In this document: positions 8,955-18,033 of the stretch, piece by piece
Position numbering within the stretch: the stretch's first letter is position 1
How the letters are laid out: each line of letters begins with the position of its first letter
Origin: Sneathiella sp. P13V-1
GTDB taxonomy: Bacteria; Pseudomonadota; Alphaproteobacteria; Sneathiellales; Sneathiellaceae
Assembly (NCBI RefSeq): GCF_015143595.1
Contig: NZ_WYEU01000001.1
Location: 1,302,001 to 1,366,000, forward strand
Length of the DNA stretch: 64,000 nt
Direction of reading: 5' to 3'
Notes under the pieces: generated by a model
Told to the model about the DNA's origin: nothing
Database searches by the model: none
Seen by the model: the letters and a program-made list of their open reading frames with translations, nothing else
Program-made: the position numbers and the translations under genes

Positions 8955-9581
8955 CTATTTCACAAGGCTGTTCTTGACGAGTTCGGCATTCATCCAATGT
9001 GTTTCGCTCTGCACATGGCCCGGACGAACATATTTTCCCAACTTTGTTGGCATGAACTTTTCTGCAAAGGAAGACACAGTGCGTATGACGAAACCTTCCT
9101 GGGAGGAAAAATCCATCTTTGATACCAATCCGTCAACTAACCGATCGGAAAATTTTCCACGAAATAAAACCGGTACGCTGCATATCCCTAGCTCTTGGAA
9201 CCTCGCCTGTGTGTCATCCCAAGATTGCACTTCGTCTCCAAGTACCCATGCGAAGCCCATGAAATATGACGGTAGAGAACTATATCCAATTGAATGCCGT
9301 GCAAATAAATACTCACCGATGATCCGTTCATCACTGGAGAGCATTGGAGAGATCCCCGCTGCAAAAGCCTTCATCCAATCTCGAGATGGATGATATCTCG
9401 CATCGAGGCTACGGGGGTGACAACCTTTGGAGAAAATGGTTGTATTTTCACCATCCATTTTCTCAGTTGCAATTACCTCAGGTGCTGCTGAAAGGTCAGA
9501 CAGATCGTTCATGATCTTGTCATCATTTGTTGCACCGGGTGAGCTTGGTAGGTGAAAGGTTCGCCCATATTTTCTAGACAT
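8955..9581 (-). CDS. RNA ligase family protein (Rnl2-like nucleotidyltransferase)
   Basis: A 208-residue ATP-dependent polynucleotide ligase core. Motif I is KMDGEN at residues 41-46, with Lys41 the expected adenylated residue. It is followed by ARYHPSRDW (61-69), GEYLFARHSI (motif III, 89-98), EGFVIR (motif IV, 162-167) and LGKYVR (motif V, 181-186). It is a bare adenylyltransferase domain without the extra C-terminal domain of T4 Rnl2, as in the family of small bacterial RNA ligases beginning KYGRTFHLPSSPGA. It should seal RNA nicks or broken tRNAs, but no kinase/phosphatase partner is next to it. Both flanks are AT-richer than the neighbouring genes, and 230 empty bases lie upstream. Family is confident; biological role unknown. 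Confidence 0.87.
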   Translation of the reverse strand: MSRKYGRTFHLPSSPGATNDDKIMNDLSDLSAAPEVIATEKMDGENTTIFSKGCHPRSLDARYHPSRDWMKAFAAGISPMLSSDERIIGEYLFARHSIGYSSLPSYFMGFAWVLGDEVQSWDDTQARFQELGICSVPVLFRGKFSDRLVDGLVSKMDFSSQEGFVIRTVSSFAEKFMPTKLGKYVRPGHVQSETHWMNAELVKNSLVK

Positions 9582-9814
9582 TTAGGCAAAGCCTTATTTC
9601 TGTATATGTGTGGAATAATGAGAAATACCGCGATTTTTGTGAAGCGGCCAGAATAAAGCTAGCCGGAAATCTTCAGAATTATAGAAACTATTACCGAGAA
9701 ATCACATGAATCTCTTTCGTGGATCATTGGTTTGTTTTTACTTGGCAGATGGAGGCTTCGTGCTAAAATAGTTTGAAAGCAAACTAAGTAATTTTATTTG
9801 GGGTAGATATTTAG

Positions 9815-11293
9815 ATGCGCATCCTGATTGCAATGATGAAGCACGAAACCAACACGTTTTCACCAATTCCGGCAAATTGGCAACGATTTGAAGATTGGGG
9901 TGTACATTTCGGCGAAGATGCGCGTGCAGCCTATGAAGGCACGGCGATGCCTATGGGTGCCTATATCGAACTTGCTAAATCCATCGGTGCGGAAATTGTC
10001 ACCCCGGTCGCGGCAGAAGCTATGCCATCCGGTCTTGTCACCGAAGAAGCTTATGAAAAATTGGCTGGTGCCATTTTGGATGAAGTTCGAAATGGCGTTG
10101 ATGCCGCCATGCTCGATTTGCACGGTGCCATGGTATCCGAAGTCACACCAGACGGGGAAGGCACACTGCTGGAGCGTATTCGTGAAATCGATCCAGATCT
10201 TCCTATTGCGGTAACCCTTGATCTGCATTGTAACCTCACCGAAAAAATGGTGAGCAACTGCACCACGTTGATCGGCTACAAAACGTATCCTCATGTGGAT
10301 ATGTATGAGGTCGGCACCCAAATCGGTCAGGCGCTGCTGGACAGCCTTGATGGAAAAGTTGATCCGGTTATGTCTTGGGGGAATGTCCCACTTCTTAGCC
10401 AAACTCTATGTCAGGGCACCGATGATGAACCTATGGCAACCCTGATCCGTATGTGTGTCGAGGCCGAAAAAGAGCCAGGTGTACTGGCAGCGACTGCTTT
10501 TGGCGGATTCGCATTGGCAGATATGCCAGATTCCGGTAACTCCGTGATTATTGTTACTGATGGCGACAAAGCCAAGGCCGACGAAGTGCGTGATCGCATT
10601 CTCGCCGCCGCGTGGGACCGCCGCGAAGATTTCATCTATAAACACGCCCCGTTGGCTGACAAAATCGCCGAAGCCAAAGCCATTGAAGAAGGTCCGGTCA
10701 TTCTTCTGGATCACGCTGATAACTGTGGATCTGGCGCAACGCAGGATGTCATGACAGTTATTGGAGAGCTGCATCGTCAGCAATTGGAAGATGTTGCCGT
10801 TGGTGCGGTTTGGGACCCGGTCGCCGTTCAAGAAATGCAGAAGGCCGGCATCGGTAACAAGGTCACTTTGAAACTTGGCGGTAAGACGGATATGCCATCT
10901 ATCGGTGAAGTGGGCGAGCCGCTTGAAATTACTGGTACGGTGAAGGTCCTGACCAATGGCGAATGGACCGTTCACGGCCCTATGTATACTGGTGTGAAGG
11001 TGTTTATGGGACCGTCGGCGGTTCTGGATACTGGACGGATGGAGATCGTGATTGTCTCCAACCATCATGAACCATGGGATGTGGGGGTATTCACCTCCAT
11101 GGGTATCCAGCCAGAGCACAAAAAATACATAGTTCTGAAAAGCCGTATTCATTACCGCGCAGGCTTTGCAGGCCTTGCCAAAGCGACCCTGACACTGGAC
11201 GGTAAAGGGGTGACCACATCGGATAATAACCTTCTTGAGTATAAGAACGTGCGCCGCCCGATTTACCCACTGGATCTGATTAACGAGGCGTGA
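9815..11293 (+). CDS. M81 family metallopeptidase (MlrC / microcystinase C family)
   Basis: A 492-residue protein of the full MlrC length. The family is named after the enzyme that finishes linearised microcystin degradation, but most members sit in ordinary bacteria and act on unknown small amide substrates. Seen: the opening MRILIAMMKHETNTFSP, the D-L-H metal-site candidates DLHGAM (about residue 96) and DLHCNLT (about 133), YKTYPHVDMYE, LDHADNCGSGATQD (about 298), and the C-terminal domain with GPMYTGVKVFMGPSAVL. The ATG at 9815 begins directly with the conserved strand. It is four bases upstream of the TPR gene, so they form an operon. The real substrate cannot be read from sequence; microcystin is unlikely. 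Confidence 0.9.
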   Translation: MRILIAMMKHETNTFSPIPANWQRFEDWGVHFGEDARAAYEGTAMPMGAYIELAKSIGAEIVTPVAAEAMPSGLVTEEAYEKLAGAILDEVRNGVDAAMLDLHGAMVSEVTPDGEGTLLERIREIDPDLPIAVTLDLHCNLTEKMVSNCTTLIGYKTYPHVDMYEVGTQIGQALLDSLDGKVDPVMSWGNVPLLSQTLCQGTDDEPMATLIRMCVEAEKEPGVLAATAFGGFALADMPDSGNSVIIVTDGDKAKADEVRDRILAAAWDRREDFIYKHAPLADKIAEAKAIEEGPVILLDHADNCGSGATQDVMTVIGELHRQQLEDVAVGAVWDPVAVQEMQKAGIGNKVTLKLGGKTDMPSIGEVGEPLEITGTVKVLTNGEWTVHGPMYTGVKVFMGPSAVLDTGRMEIVIVSNHHEPWDVGVFTSMGIQPEHKKYIVLKSRIHYRAGFAGLAKATLTLDGKGVTTSDNNLLEYKNVRRPIYPLDLINEA

Positions 11294-11297
11294 CCAT

Positions 11298-12614
11298 ATG
11301 AAGGATCTTTACGGAAACGACGTTACGACGCAATCTGAGAAAACCATTGATGCGATTAATCGCTTCACCACCAGCCTGATCGGTTATGGGACAGATTTTG
11401 CGGCAATATTTGAAGCTTCCGATGAAGATCCAAATTGTGCAGTGGCCGCCACTTTAGGCGGCATTCTGGGCCTGTTTATCGAAACACCAGACCGTCTTGA
11501 AATTGCCGACAAGTATTTTAATCGCGCCCTTGAAGCGGCCGCCATGTCAACCGAGCGCGAGCAGCTGCTGGTGGAGGCTATGTGGGCGTCTCGCCAAGGG
11601 GATTTGAAAAAATCGCTTGGCTGTTTTAGAAAACTGGCCGCTTTGTATCCACGGGATTTGTTGTCTGCGAAAATGGGCCAAACCCATTATTTCAATCTTG
11701 GGGATGATGAGGGCATGCTCTGGCTTGCTGATCAGGTCATCGACGCCCATCAAGAGACTGCCTACGCCCATGGGATGCGTGCCTTTGGTCTTGAGCAGAT
11801 GAGCCAGCTTGAAGAGGCAGAAGAAGCGGCCCGCCGGGCTACAGAGATGCAGCGATGTGAGCCATGGGCCCATCACGCGGTTGCCCATGTAATGGTAACG
11901 CAAGGCCGCCATGAGGAAGGGATTGACTGGATGTCTTCCTTGTCTGGTGAATGGGACGGCTGCAATTCCTTTATGTATACCCACAACTGGTGGCATCTGG
12001 CGCTGTTTCATCTGGAACGGGAAGAGTTCAAGAAAGCGCTCACCCTTTATGACACCCATGTATGGGGGCGGGACAAAACCTATAGTCAGGATCAGATCAA
12101 CGCCATATCCCTCCTCTGGCGATTGGAAATTGCAGGTGTTGATGTAGGGGATCGTTGGACGGATGTGGCGAATTATGTGTCCGACAGAAGTTTCGTTCAG
12201 GATCAACCCTTCCTTGATATGCAATACGCCTTTGCCCTCGCACGTGGCGGTAAAGAGTTGGAGCTGAACAATCTTCTGGCTGGAATGGAAATGATGACAG
12301 TGGATGCGCCCCAAATGACCAGAGGCGCATGGGAAGATGTGGCGATCCCAGCAACACGTGCCTTTGTGGCTTACGCAGATGGAGATTATGCCGGGGCGGA
12401 GGAGTTGTTGGCACCCGCACGGGAAAATATGCAGTCCATTGGTGGTAGTCACGCCCAACGCGATTTGTTCGAGCAGGTCTGGATCCAAAGTCTGCTGCGA
12501 CAAAACAAATTTGATGAGGCGTTACCGTTGCTGCAGGCGCGCGTAGATTTCAGGAAAGCCCCTGAACTGGATCTGCATTTATTTGAAAAAGTAAAAGCTG
12601 CTGCGAGCGCTTAA
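11298..12614 (+). CDS. tetratricopeptide repeat protein, TTC38-like
   Basis: A 438-residue soluble all-helical protein similar to animal TTC38 and its bacterial relatives (StaR-like TPR family). Diagnostic stretches are AYAHGMRAFGLEQM, EPWAHHAVAHVMVTQGRHEEG (residues about 195-215), the tryptophan-rich YTHNWWHLALFHLE (about 229-242), and ALTLYDTHVWG. There is no signal peptide or membrane segment. It follows the MlrC-like gene by four bases, so the two are probably made together and may act on the same substrate. Its end overlaps the convergent DUF2794 gene by four bases. No catalytic activity has been established for TTC38 proteins to my knowledge. Confidence 0.85.
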   Translation: MKDLYGNDVTTQSEKTIDAINRFTTSLIGYGTDFAAIFEASDEDPNCAVAATLGGILGLFIETPDRLEIADKYFNRALEAAAMSTEREQLLVEAMWASRQGDLKKSLGCFRKLAALYPRDLLSAKMGQTHYFNLGDDEGMLWLADQVIDAHQETAYAHGMRAFGLEQMSQLEEAEEAARRATEMQRCEPWAHHAVAHVMVTQGRHEEGIDWMSSLSGEWDGCNSFMYTHNWWHLALFHLEREEFKKALTLYDTHVWGRDKTYSQDQINAISLLWRLEIAGVDVGDRWTDVANYVSDRSFVQDQPFLDMQYAFALARGGKELELNNLLAGMEMMTVDAPQMTRGAWEDVAIPATRAFVAYADGDYAGAEELLAPARENMQSIGGSHAQRDLFEQVWIQSLLRQNKFDEALPLLQARVDFRKAPELDLHLFEKVKAAASA

Positions 12615-12985
12615 TCAACCGTTTCGAAACGTTTCTTGTCGAACAGGCGAAGAACCTGTTCCAGTGTTTTGCCGCGCTTCAGGATCCGACCGTTTTGCCC
12701 TTCTATGGAAAAGGCACCTTGTTTGTTGGCAAGTTTGGGTTCTTTGAAGATTTTATAGAGTGGTTTTTCGGTGGTTCTATGAAACACCGCGAAAGAACAG
12801 GTCGTTTTTGTCTGGCCAATAGCATAGTCACGCCATTCGGATTTGGCGACCATTCGACCATAGACCTGCAAGATCATTCCAAGTTCACGGCGATTAAAGA
12901 AAACAGGGGCTGGTGTGCGGCTGCCATTTATACTGCGTCCCGCATCATGAGGCTGGTACTGGTTTAACTGTATAATGTCGCTCAT
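12611..12985 (-). CDS. DUF2794 domain-containing protein
   Basis: A 124-residue protein matching the alphaproteobacterial DUF2794 family: FFNRRELGMILQVYGRMVA, EWRDYAIGQTKTTCSFAVF, TEKPLYKIFKEPKL and ILKRGKTLEQVLRLF. The function of the family is unknown. It is small, basic and soluble with no signal peptide, and is transcribed alone, divergent from msrB. It is a useful marker that the host is an alphaproteobacterium. Confidence 0.88.
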   Translation of the reverse strand: MSDIIQLNQYQPHDAGRSINGSRTPAPVFFNRRELGMILQVYGRMVAKSEWRDYAIGQTKTTCSFAVFHRTTEKPLYKIFKEPKLANKQGAFSIEGQNGRILKRGKTLEQVLRLFDKKRFETVD

Positions 12986-13109
12986 ATGCCATTCCTGTTC
13001 ACGTGATTGTCACCTGATGAGGCCTTGCCGTCAAGTTTTGTGACATTAAATAGACGGATTAGCGTATAATATGGTGAGTGGAGTGAAATCATCAATTGGG
13101 AGATTGAAG

Positions 13110-13511
13110 ATGGATAAGGTCGTCAAAACCGATGCTGAGTGGAAAGCACAGCTGAACCCGGAACAATATAAAGTCACCCGTAAAAAAGGGACGGAGCGGG
13201 CGTTTACCGGCAAGTATCACGATAACAAACGCAAAGGCGTCTACAACTGCCTTTGCTGTGGGGAGCCGCTATTTTCCTCAGAAACAAAGTATGAATCCGG
13301 AACAGGTTGGCCGAGCTTTTATCAACCACTGAACCAGGAAATGATCGGCGAAGTGGATGATCGGAGTTTCTTTATGCGCCGCACGGAAGTGATCTGCAAT
13401 CGCTGCGATGCCCATTTGGGGCATGTCTTCCCGGATGGGCCAGAGCCAACGGGCCTTCGGTATTGCCTGAATTCTGCAGCGCTGGATTTTGAAGAAAGCG
13501 GGGAAGACTAG
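13110..13511 (+). CDS. msrB: peptide-methionine (R)-S-oxide reductase
   Basis: A 133-residue cytoplasmic repair enzyme that reduces R-methionine sulfoxide in proteins. Two zinc-binding CxxC pairs are visible (CLCC near residue 48, CNRC near 98), with the GTGWPSF motif and the catalytic Cys in LRYCLNS near residue 120. The frame is open up to 13071, but the ATG at 13110 has GGGAGA upstream and gives the normal length. Its last four bases overlap the convergent dppF gene. The stand-alone MsrB form (no MsrA fusion) is usual in alphaproteobacteria. Confidence 0.96.
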   Translation: MDKVVKTDAEWKAQLNPEQYKVTRKKGTERAFTGKYHDNKRKGVYNCLCCGEPLFSSETKYESGTGWPSFYQPLNQEMIGEVDDRSFFMRRTEVICNRCDAHLGHVFPDGPEPTGLRYCLNSAALDFEESGED

Positions 13512-14503
13512 GCCGTCTTCCCAAGATCTTTCACTTTATCGGAAAAATGACAGGCGGCCAGATGGTCGCCTTTTACCGTGGACAAGGTCGGGGTTTCCCG
13601 GCGGCAGCGATCTTCCACCATGGGGCAGCGATCCTGAAACGCGCATCCATTGCGTTTTTCGGTCTGACCCGTCACTCCACCATCAAGGCGAATGCGTTTC
13701 CGGTTCTTACCAGCGGCTGGATTTGGAACAGCATCAAGCAAAATACGTGTATAAGGATGCGCCGGATTGGCATAGAGATCTTCTGTGCGACCTTTTTCAA
13801 CGATAGATCCCAAATACATCACCGCCATTTCATCACAGAGATATTCCACCACCGCCAGATCATGGCTGATGAACATATAGGTCACACCAAATTCATCCTG
13901 AAGATCGCGCAACAGATTGAGCACCTGCGCTTGAACCGATACGTCTAGGGCAGAAACCGGCTCGTCGGCAACAATCAATGATGGCCGTGTGATCAATGCG
14001 CGGGCAATGGCGATACGTTGACGTTGTCCGCCTGAAAACTCATGAGGGTATTTCTCCGCATCTGTTGGTTTGAGGCCTACAGATGACAGAACTTCTGCAA
14101 CCCGCTTCTCTTTTTCCGCTTTATCCAGCGACCCAATAACGGTGAGCGGTTCCGCAACGATGCGACCAACTGTGTGATGGGGATCTAGGGATCCATAAGG
14201 GTCTTGAAACACCATCTGGAAATGCTCTCGCAAGGGGCGGAGCTCAGAAAAAGATTTTCCAACCACTTCATTGCCGAGGATTTCTACTGATCCGGAGTCT
14301 GTGTCTTCCAAGGCCATCACGTTACGCGCAAGTGTGGATTTACCGCAGCCACTTTCGCCGACGATGCCAAAACTGCTGCCTTCCTTGATTTCAAAACTGA
14401 CGCCGTTCAAGGCGTAGACAAAGCGTGGGGCCGCAAACAGGCTTTCCTTTGGAAGTGGATAATGGCGGACAAGATCGGTGACTTTAAGAACTGTTTTTGT
14501 CAT
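13508..14503 (-). CDS. dppF: oligopeptide/dipeptide ABC transporter ATP-binding protein, DppF type
   Basis: A 331-residue ATPase, last gene of a four-gene importer operon. Walker [14 protein letters not shown] is at about residues 48-60, signature [15 protein letters not shown] at about 157-171, Walker [13 protein letters not shown] follows, and the C-terminal oligopeptide-ABC domain has the Cys-containing [14 protein letters not shown]. This C-terminal Cys cluster binds an iron-sulfur centre in several DppD/DppF proteins. The start overlaps the end of dppD by four bases. Substrates could be di- or oligopeptides or other solutes of this family; no binding protein gene is present to decide. 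Confidence 0.92.
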   Translation of the reverse strand: MTKTVLKVTDLVRHYPLPKESLFAAPRFVYALNGVSFEIKEGSSFGIVGESGCGKSTLARNVMALEDTDSGSVEILGNEVVGKSFSELRPLREHFQMVFQDPYGSLDPHHTVGRIVAEPLTVIGSLDKAEKEKRVAEVLSSVGLKPTDAEKYPHEFSGGQRQRIAIARALITRPSLIVADEPVSALDVSVQAQVLNLLRDLQDEFGVTYMFISHDLAVVEYLCDEMAVMYLGSIVEKGRTEDLYANPAHPYTRILLDAVPNPAAGKNRKRIRLDGGVTGQTEKRNGCAFQDRCPMVEDRCRRETPTLSTVKGDHLAACHFSDKVKDLGKTA

Positions 14504-15498
14504 TGATACAGCCCCCCTGATTTACGGGCCTCTTCGGCCTTCTCCATATTGTGACAGGCGACAGAGTGACTCTCTGACATGGCGTCATGGGTGGGAACAG
14601 TATCGCGGCATGTATCTGACGCCAGCGGACAGCGATCCGTAAATGTACACCCTGTTGGCAGGTTGATCAGATCAGGAACCGTGCCGGGAATGGTGGTGAG
14701 GCGCTTATTTCGGCCCATGCCGACCTTCGGCATGGCAGCGAAAAGCCCTTGTGTATAGGGATGGGTCAGTTCATCAAAGATCTTGTCTGTCTCGCCGCTT
14801 TCCACAACTGTTCCGCCATACATCACCATCACTTTTTGGGTGTTTTCTGCAATCACGCCAAGATCGTGGGAGATAAGGACAAGCGACATGCCTTCTTCCT
14901 GAACCAGAGACTGGATGAGATCTAGGATCTGATCCTGAATGGTCACATCCAAAGCTGTGGTTGGCTCGTCCGCGATCAGAATATCTGGCGCGCAGGAAAG
15001 TGCTAATGCGATCATGACACGCTGACGCTGACCACCGGATAGTTGGTGTGGATAGTTGCGCACCCGTTCTGCCGGATTTGGAATACCCACGCGATCGAGA
15101 AGACGAATGGTCTCTTCCAGCGCCGCTTTTTTATTCAGACCGCGATGAAGCCGCAGCGGTTCCATGATCTGCCGGCCGATGGTGTGAACCGGGTTCAAAG
15201 ACGTCATGGGTTCCTGGAAAATCATGGCAATCCGGTTGCCGCGGATTTTGCACATGTCCGCTTCGGACTTTTGCAGCAAATCTTCACCGGCCAAACGAAT
15301 GGCACCAGTGGAGGTTCCATTTTCAGGCAGCAGTCCCATCAAAGCAAGGGCTGTCATGGATTTACCGCAACCGCTTTCCCCAACAATGCCAAGGGTCTCC
15401 CCCTTGTTCAGCTGGATGTTTAGATTGCGCACAGCACGGGCAGGGCCCCTTGCCGTTGCCAGATCCACATTTAAATTTTCGACATCAAGAAGCAACAT
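14500..15498 (-). CDS. dppD: oligopeptide/dipeptide ABC transporter ATP-binding protein, DppD type
   Basis: A 332-residue ATPase, partner of DppF. Walker [15 protein letters not shown] is at about residues 37-50, Q-loop IFQEPMTSLNP, signature LSGGQRQRVMIALAL, Walker B ILIADEPTTALD, and the C-terminal CTFTDRCPLASDTCRD. The frame stays open to 15549, but that extension lies inside the permease gene. The ATG at 15498 gives the normal start MLLLDVENLNVDL and begins one base after the permease stop, as expected in a tight operon. Confidence 0.92.
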   Translation of the reverse strand: MLLLDVENLNVDLATARGPARAVRNLNIQLNKGETLGIVGESGCGKSMTALALMGLLPENGTSTGAIRLAGEDLLQKSEADMCKIRGNRIAMIFQEPMTSLNPVHTIGRQIMEPLRLHRGLNKKAALEETIRLLDRVGIPNPAERVRNYPHQLSGGQRQRVMIALALSCAPDILIADEPTTALDVTIQDQILDLIQSLVQEEGMSLVLISHDLGVIAENTQKVMVMYGGTVVESGETDKIFDELTHPYTQGLFAAMPKVGMGRNKRLTTIPGTVPDLINLPTGCTFTDRCPLASDTCRDTVPTHDAMSESHSVACHNMEKAEEARKSGGLYQ

Positions 15499-15499
15499 A

Positions 15500-16351
15500 T
15501 TACCGTTTCCTGCTGAGACGTGGATCAAGAACATCACGAAGGCCATCACCCAACAGGTTCAGTCCGAACACTGCAAGGGCAATTGCCGCACCCGGATAAA
15601 CCGCCTGCATGGGCTGCAGGAACATGAGCGTTTGCGCTTCGTTCAGCATGCGCCCCCATGAAGGATGCGGTGGTTGTGTGCCAAGACCCAGATAGGAAAG
15701 CGCAGCCTCCGCCAAAATGGCGATCGCAAACTGAATGGTTGCCTGCACGATAATGATGGACAGGATATTGGGTAGGATATGTTCGATAGTAATCCGGAAC
15801 TTGCCCTTACCTGACGCTCGGGAGGCCATCACATATTCCCGGGTCCAGATGGCGTTAGCAGAACCGCGGGTCAAACGGGCGAACACAGGGATATTGTAGA
15901 TGCCGATGGCGATGATGGAGTTGACGCCGCCCGGACCCAAAATCGCCGTGATCATAATCGCCGACAGGATGGCTGGAAAGGCGAATGAGAAATCGCTGAG
16001 CCGCATGATAAGCTCTTCCGTCCAGCCCCGCTTGGCGGAGGCGTAAAGGCCAAGCGCCACACCTGCAAACAAACCGATAGAGACCGCCACAACACCAACC
16101 GTGATTGAGTTCTGGGTCCCTGTCATCAACATGGACATGACATCACGGCCAAACTGATCGGTTCCAAGCCAATGCTCAAGCGAAGGACCTTTAAAGCGAT
16201 CTTTAACAGTGATGACGATCGCCTCACCCGGGGTCCAAAAAAGCGAAACCGCGGCGTTGATTAAGAGAAAAATCGTAATCAGGCCGCCAACCAGAAAGCT
16301 GCGACTGCGCATACAGCGGGCGGCAAATGATTGAGACGTAGCAATACTCAT
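15500..16351 (-). CDS. dppC: peptide-type ABC transporter permease, DppC type
   Basis: A 283-residue inner membrane protein with an N-terminal membrane anchor (FLVGGLITIFLLINAAVSLF), the conserved GTDQFGRDVMSMLMTGT segment, and five further hydrophobic stretches. The EAA loop that contacts the ATPase is at EYVMASRASG (about residues 180-190). The end (ALAVFGLNLLGDGLRDVLDPR) is typical of the OppC/DppC family. It overlaps the dppB stop by four bases. Confidence 0.93.
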   Translation of the reverse strand: MSIATSQSFAARCMRSRSFLVGGLITIFLLINAAVSLFWTPGEAIVITVKDRFKGPSLEHWLGTDQFGRDVMSMLMTGTQNSITVGVVAVSIGLFAGVALGLYASAKRGWTEELIMRLSDFSFAFPAILSAIMITAILGPGGVNSIIAIGIYNIPVFARLTRGSANAIWTREYVMASRASGKGKFRITIEHILPNILSIIIVQATIQFAIAILAEAALSYLGLGTQPPHPSWGRMLNEAQTLMFLQPMQAVYPGAAIALAVFGLNLLGDGLRDVLDPRLSRKR

Positions 16352-17298
16352 ATGTCGTGCGCCTTCAATCGTGGGTCAACTACAGCATACAAAATGTCGA
16401 CAACAAAGTTGGTGACAACCACCATGGCCGCGAGCAACAGCACCACATTTTCAACAACGATGGTATCGCGGTTATTGATGGCTTTCAGAACTGTGGAGCC
16501 AAGGCCCGGCATGTTAAACACATTTTCCACCACGACGGCACCGACCAGCAGGTTGCCAAATTGAAGTCCCATGACGGTGAGGACCGGGATCATTGCGTTT
16601 CTTAAAACATGTGTCCAAAGGGTCGCCTGACGGCTGAGGCCTTTGGCACGGGCGGTTCTGACAAAATCCTCACGATAGACTTCCAAAACGGAGGAGCGGG
16701 TAATACGAGCAAGGATCGCGCCTTGCACCGTTGCCAAAGCTACCGCTGGCAAAATCAGGGCGCGAATGGCAGGCCAGATACCATCTTCCCAACCGGGGAA
16801 ACCACCTGGTGGCAGCCAGCGCAGATTAACGGCAAAGAAAAGGATCAAAAGAACTGCAAGCCAGAAGTTTGGAACTGAGATCCCCAATTGGCTGATCCCC
16901 ATCAATGTGACATCACTTGCCTTATTATGATGGGCCGCAGCATATAGACCGATGACCAAGGCGATGGTCACGCTTAGGATCATGGACATGATGGCCAATG
17001 GAATTGTGATCTTGAGCGCACTTTCCACCAGTTCGGTAACCGGAACCTTGTAAGCGTAGCTGTTACCAAGCTCACCAACCAGCAGGCCGCTGATCCAGGT
17101 GAAATACCGTTCTATTGCGGGGCGATCCAGCCCCAGCTCTTTTGTAAGTGCAACGACCGCATCCGGGGTCGCATCAACGCCTAATATAACCAGTGCGGGA
17201 TCACCGGGAAGGATTTCCATCACTGTAAAAATCACCACCGAGGCACCGATCAAGGTCGCCAGTAGCGTTAAAAACCGTTTCGCAAAGAAAACACTCAT
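16348..17298 (-). CDS. dppB: peptide-type ABC transporter permease, DppB type
   Basis: A 316-residue inner membrane protein, first gene of the operon. It has the DppB N-terminal segment FFAKRFLTLLATLIGASVVIF after the chosen start, then MEILPGDPA, six membrane segments, and the EAA-type loop YREDFVRTARAKGL. The C-terminus ILYAVVDPRLK is characteristic. An in-frame ATG at 17388 would add a 30-residue hydrophilic leader unlike the family, so the ATG at 17298 is preferred, although its ribosome site is weak. No substrate-binding protein gene lies upstream or downstream, which is unusual for this type. Confidence 0.9.
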   Translation of the reverse strand: MSVFFAKRFLTLLATLIGASVVIFTVMEILPGDPALVILGVDATPDAVVALTKELGLDRPAIERYFTWISGLLVGELGNSYAYKVPVTELVESALKITIPLAIMSMILSVTIALVIGLYAAAHHNKASDVTLMGISQLGISVPNFWLAVLLILFFAVNLRWLPPGGFPGWEDGIWPAIRALILPAVALATVQGAILARITRSSVLEVYREDFVRTARAKGLSRQATLWTHVLRNAMIPVLTVMGLQFGNLLVGAVVVENVFNMPGLGSTVLKAINNRDTIVVENVVLLLAAMVVVTNFVVDILYAVVDPRLKAHDI

Positions 17299-17495
17299 AC
17301 TTTTGTGCTCAGACTGCCCTGTTAATTGCCATAAAGGCCCGTTCTCTTTTGTTGGGTCGACTGTATGCAAATAAATGTTTGAAGTCAATCATTTGCCTAA
17401 ACCCGCAAAAGTCTTGTTGATTGTTGCCCTAATGACGCCTTTTTAGCAATGATAATTCTCTTGCAGCAAAAGGGGATGTGAATTAGTGTCCGGGC

Positions 17496-17951
17496 ATGTC
17501 CAACGTCGCTGAAATAGGGCCTCATAAACCTTTAAAGCACACCTTTAACGAAAGCAGAAAAGGTGTCTGGGGACGTGTATTTGCGTTCCTCGCGATTTTG
17601 GCAATTTCCCTGAATTTGATGGTTCCCATGACGCACAGTGCTTACGCTGCGGCGGCGTCAGGGTCAGACTTTATTGAAGTTTGCACTAAGAACGGGATCG
17701 AGCTTGTCTCAGCGAAAGAGATATTTGGGGAAGAGCAACAGGCCGCAGCGGACGCGGAACCATGTGATGCATGCCCTGATTGCCCGCTTTGCTGGTTCGG
17801 AGGCAATGTTGGCGTAAATAATGTTGCCGTAGTTGCGCTAGCGCAAAAACAGCTTATCAGTTCAGGCATATCATTATCGGAAGAAATCGGTTTTTCTTCC
17901 CCGCCCTTTTGGGGCTATCCGGCTTTGAGGGCGCCACCAGAAACCGTTTGA
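17496..17951 (+). CDS. DUF2946-like membrane-anchored/secreted protein
   Basis: A 151-residue protein with a hydrophobic segment at about residues 26-44 followed by an AYAAAA cleavage-like site, so the rest is periplasmic or anchored. The Cys-rich part EPCDACPDCPLCW (about residues 88-100) and the ending PALRAPPET fit the DUF2946 family, whose members often sit in metal-related loci and carry exactly this Cys cluster and a final RAPP. Clustered Cys suggests metal (copper) binding, consistent with the SCO and PCuAC genes right after it. Family call moderate; function inferred from neighbours. Confidence 0.72.
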   Translation: MSNVAEIGPHKPLKHTFNESRKGVWGRVFAFLAILAISLNLMVPMTHSAYAAAASGSDFIEVCTKNGIELVSAKEIFGEEQQAAADAEPCDACPDCPLCWFGGNVGVNNVAVVALAQKQLISSGISLSEEIGFSSPPFWGYPALRAPPETV

Positions 17952-18033
17952 CTGTCAATTTAAATGATTGGTGGGATACCCCCACCAGTTCGTCAAACAC
18001 CGATTTCTTTCGGTTGATGTTTATGGTGATAAA

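Noticed and set aside
11547-12503. 318-residue frame opposite the TTC38-like gene
   Set aside because: Antisense shadow, rich in His/Cys/Gln typical of reversed coding sequence, no motif.
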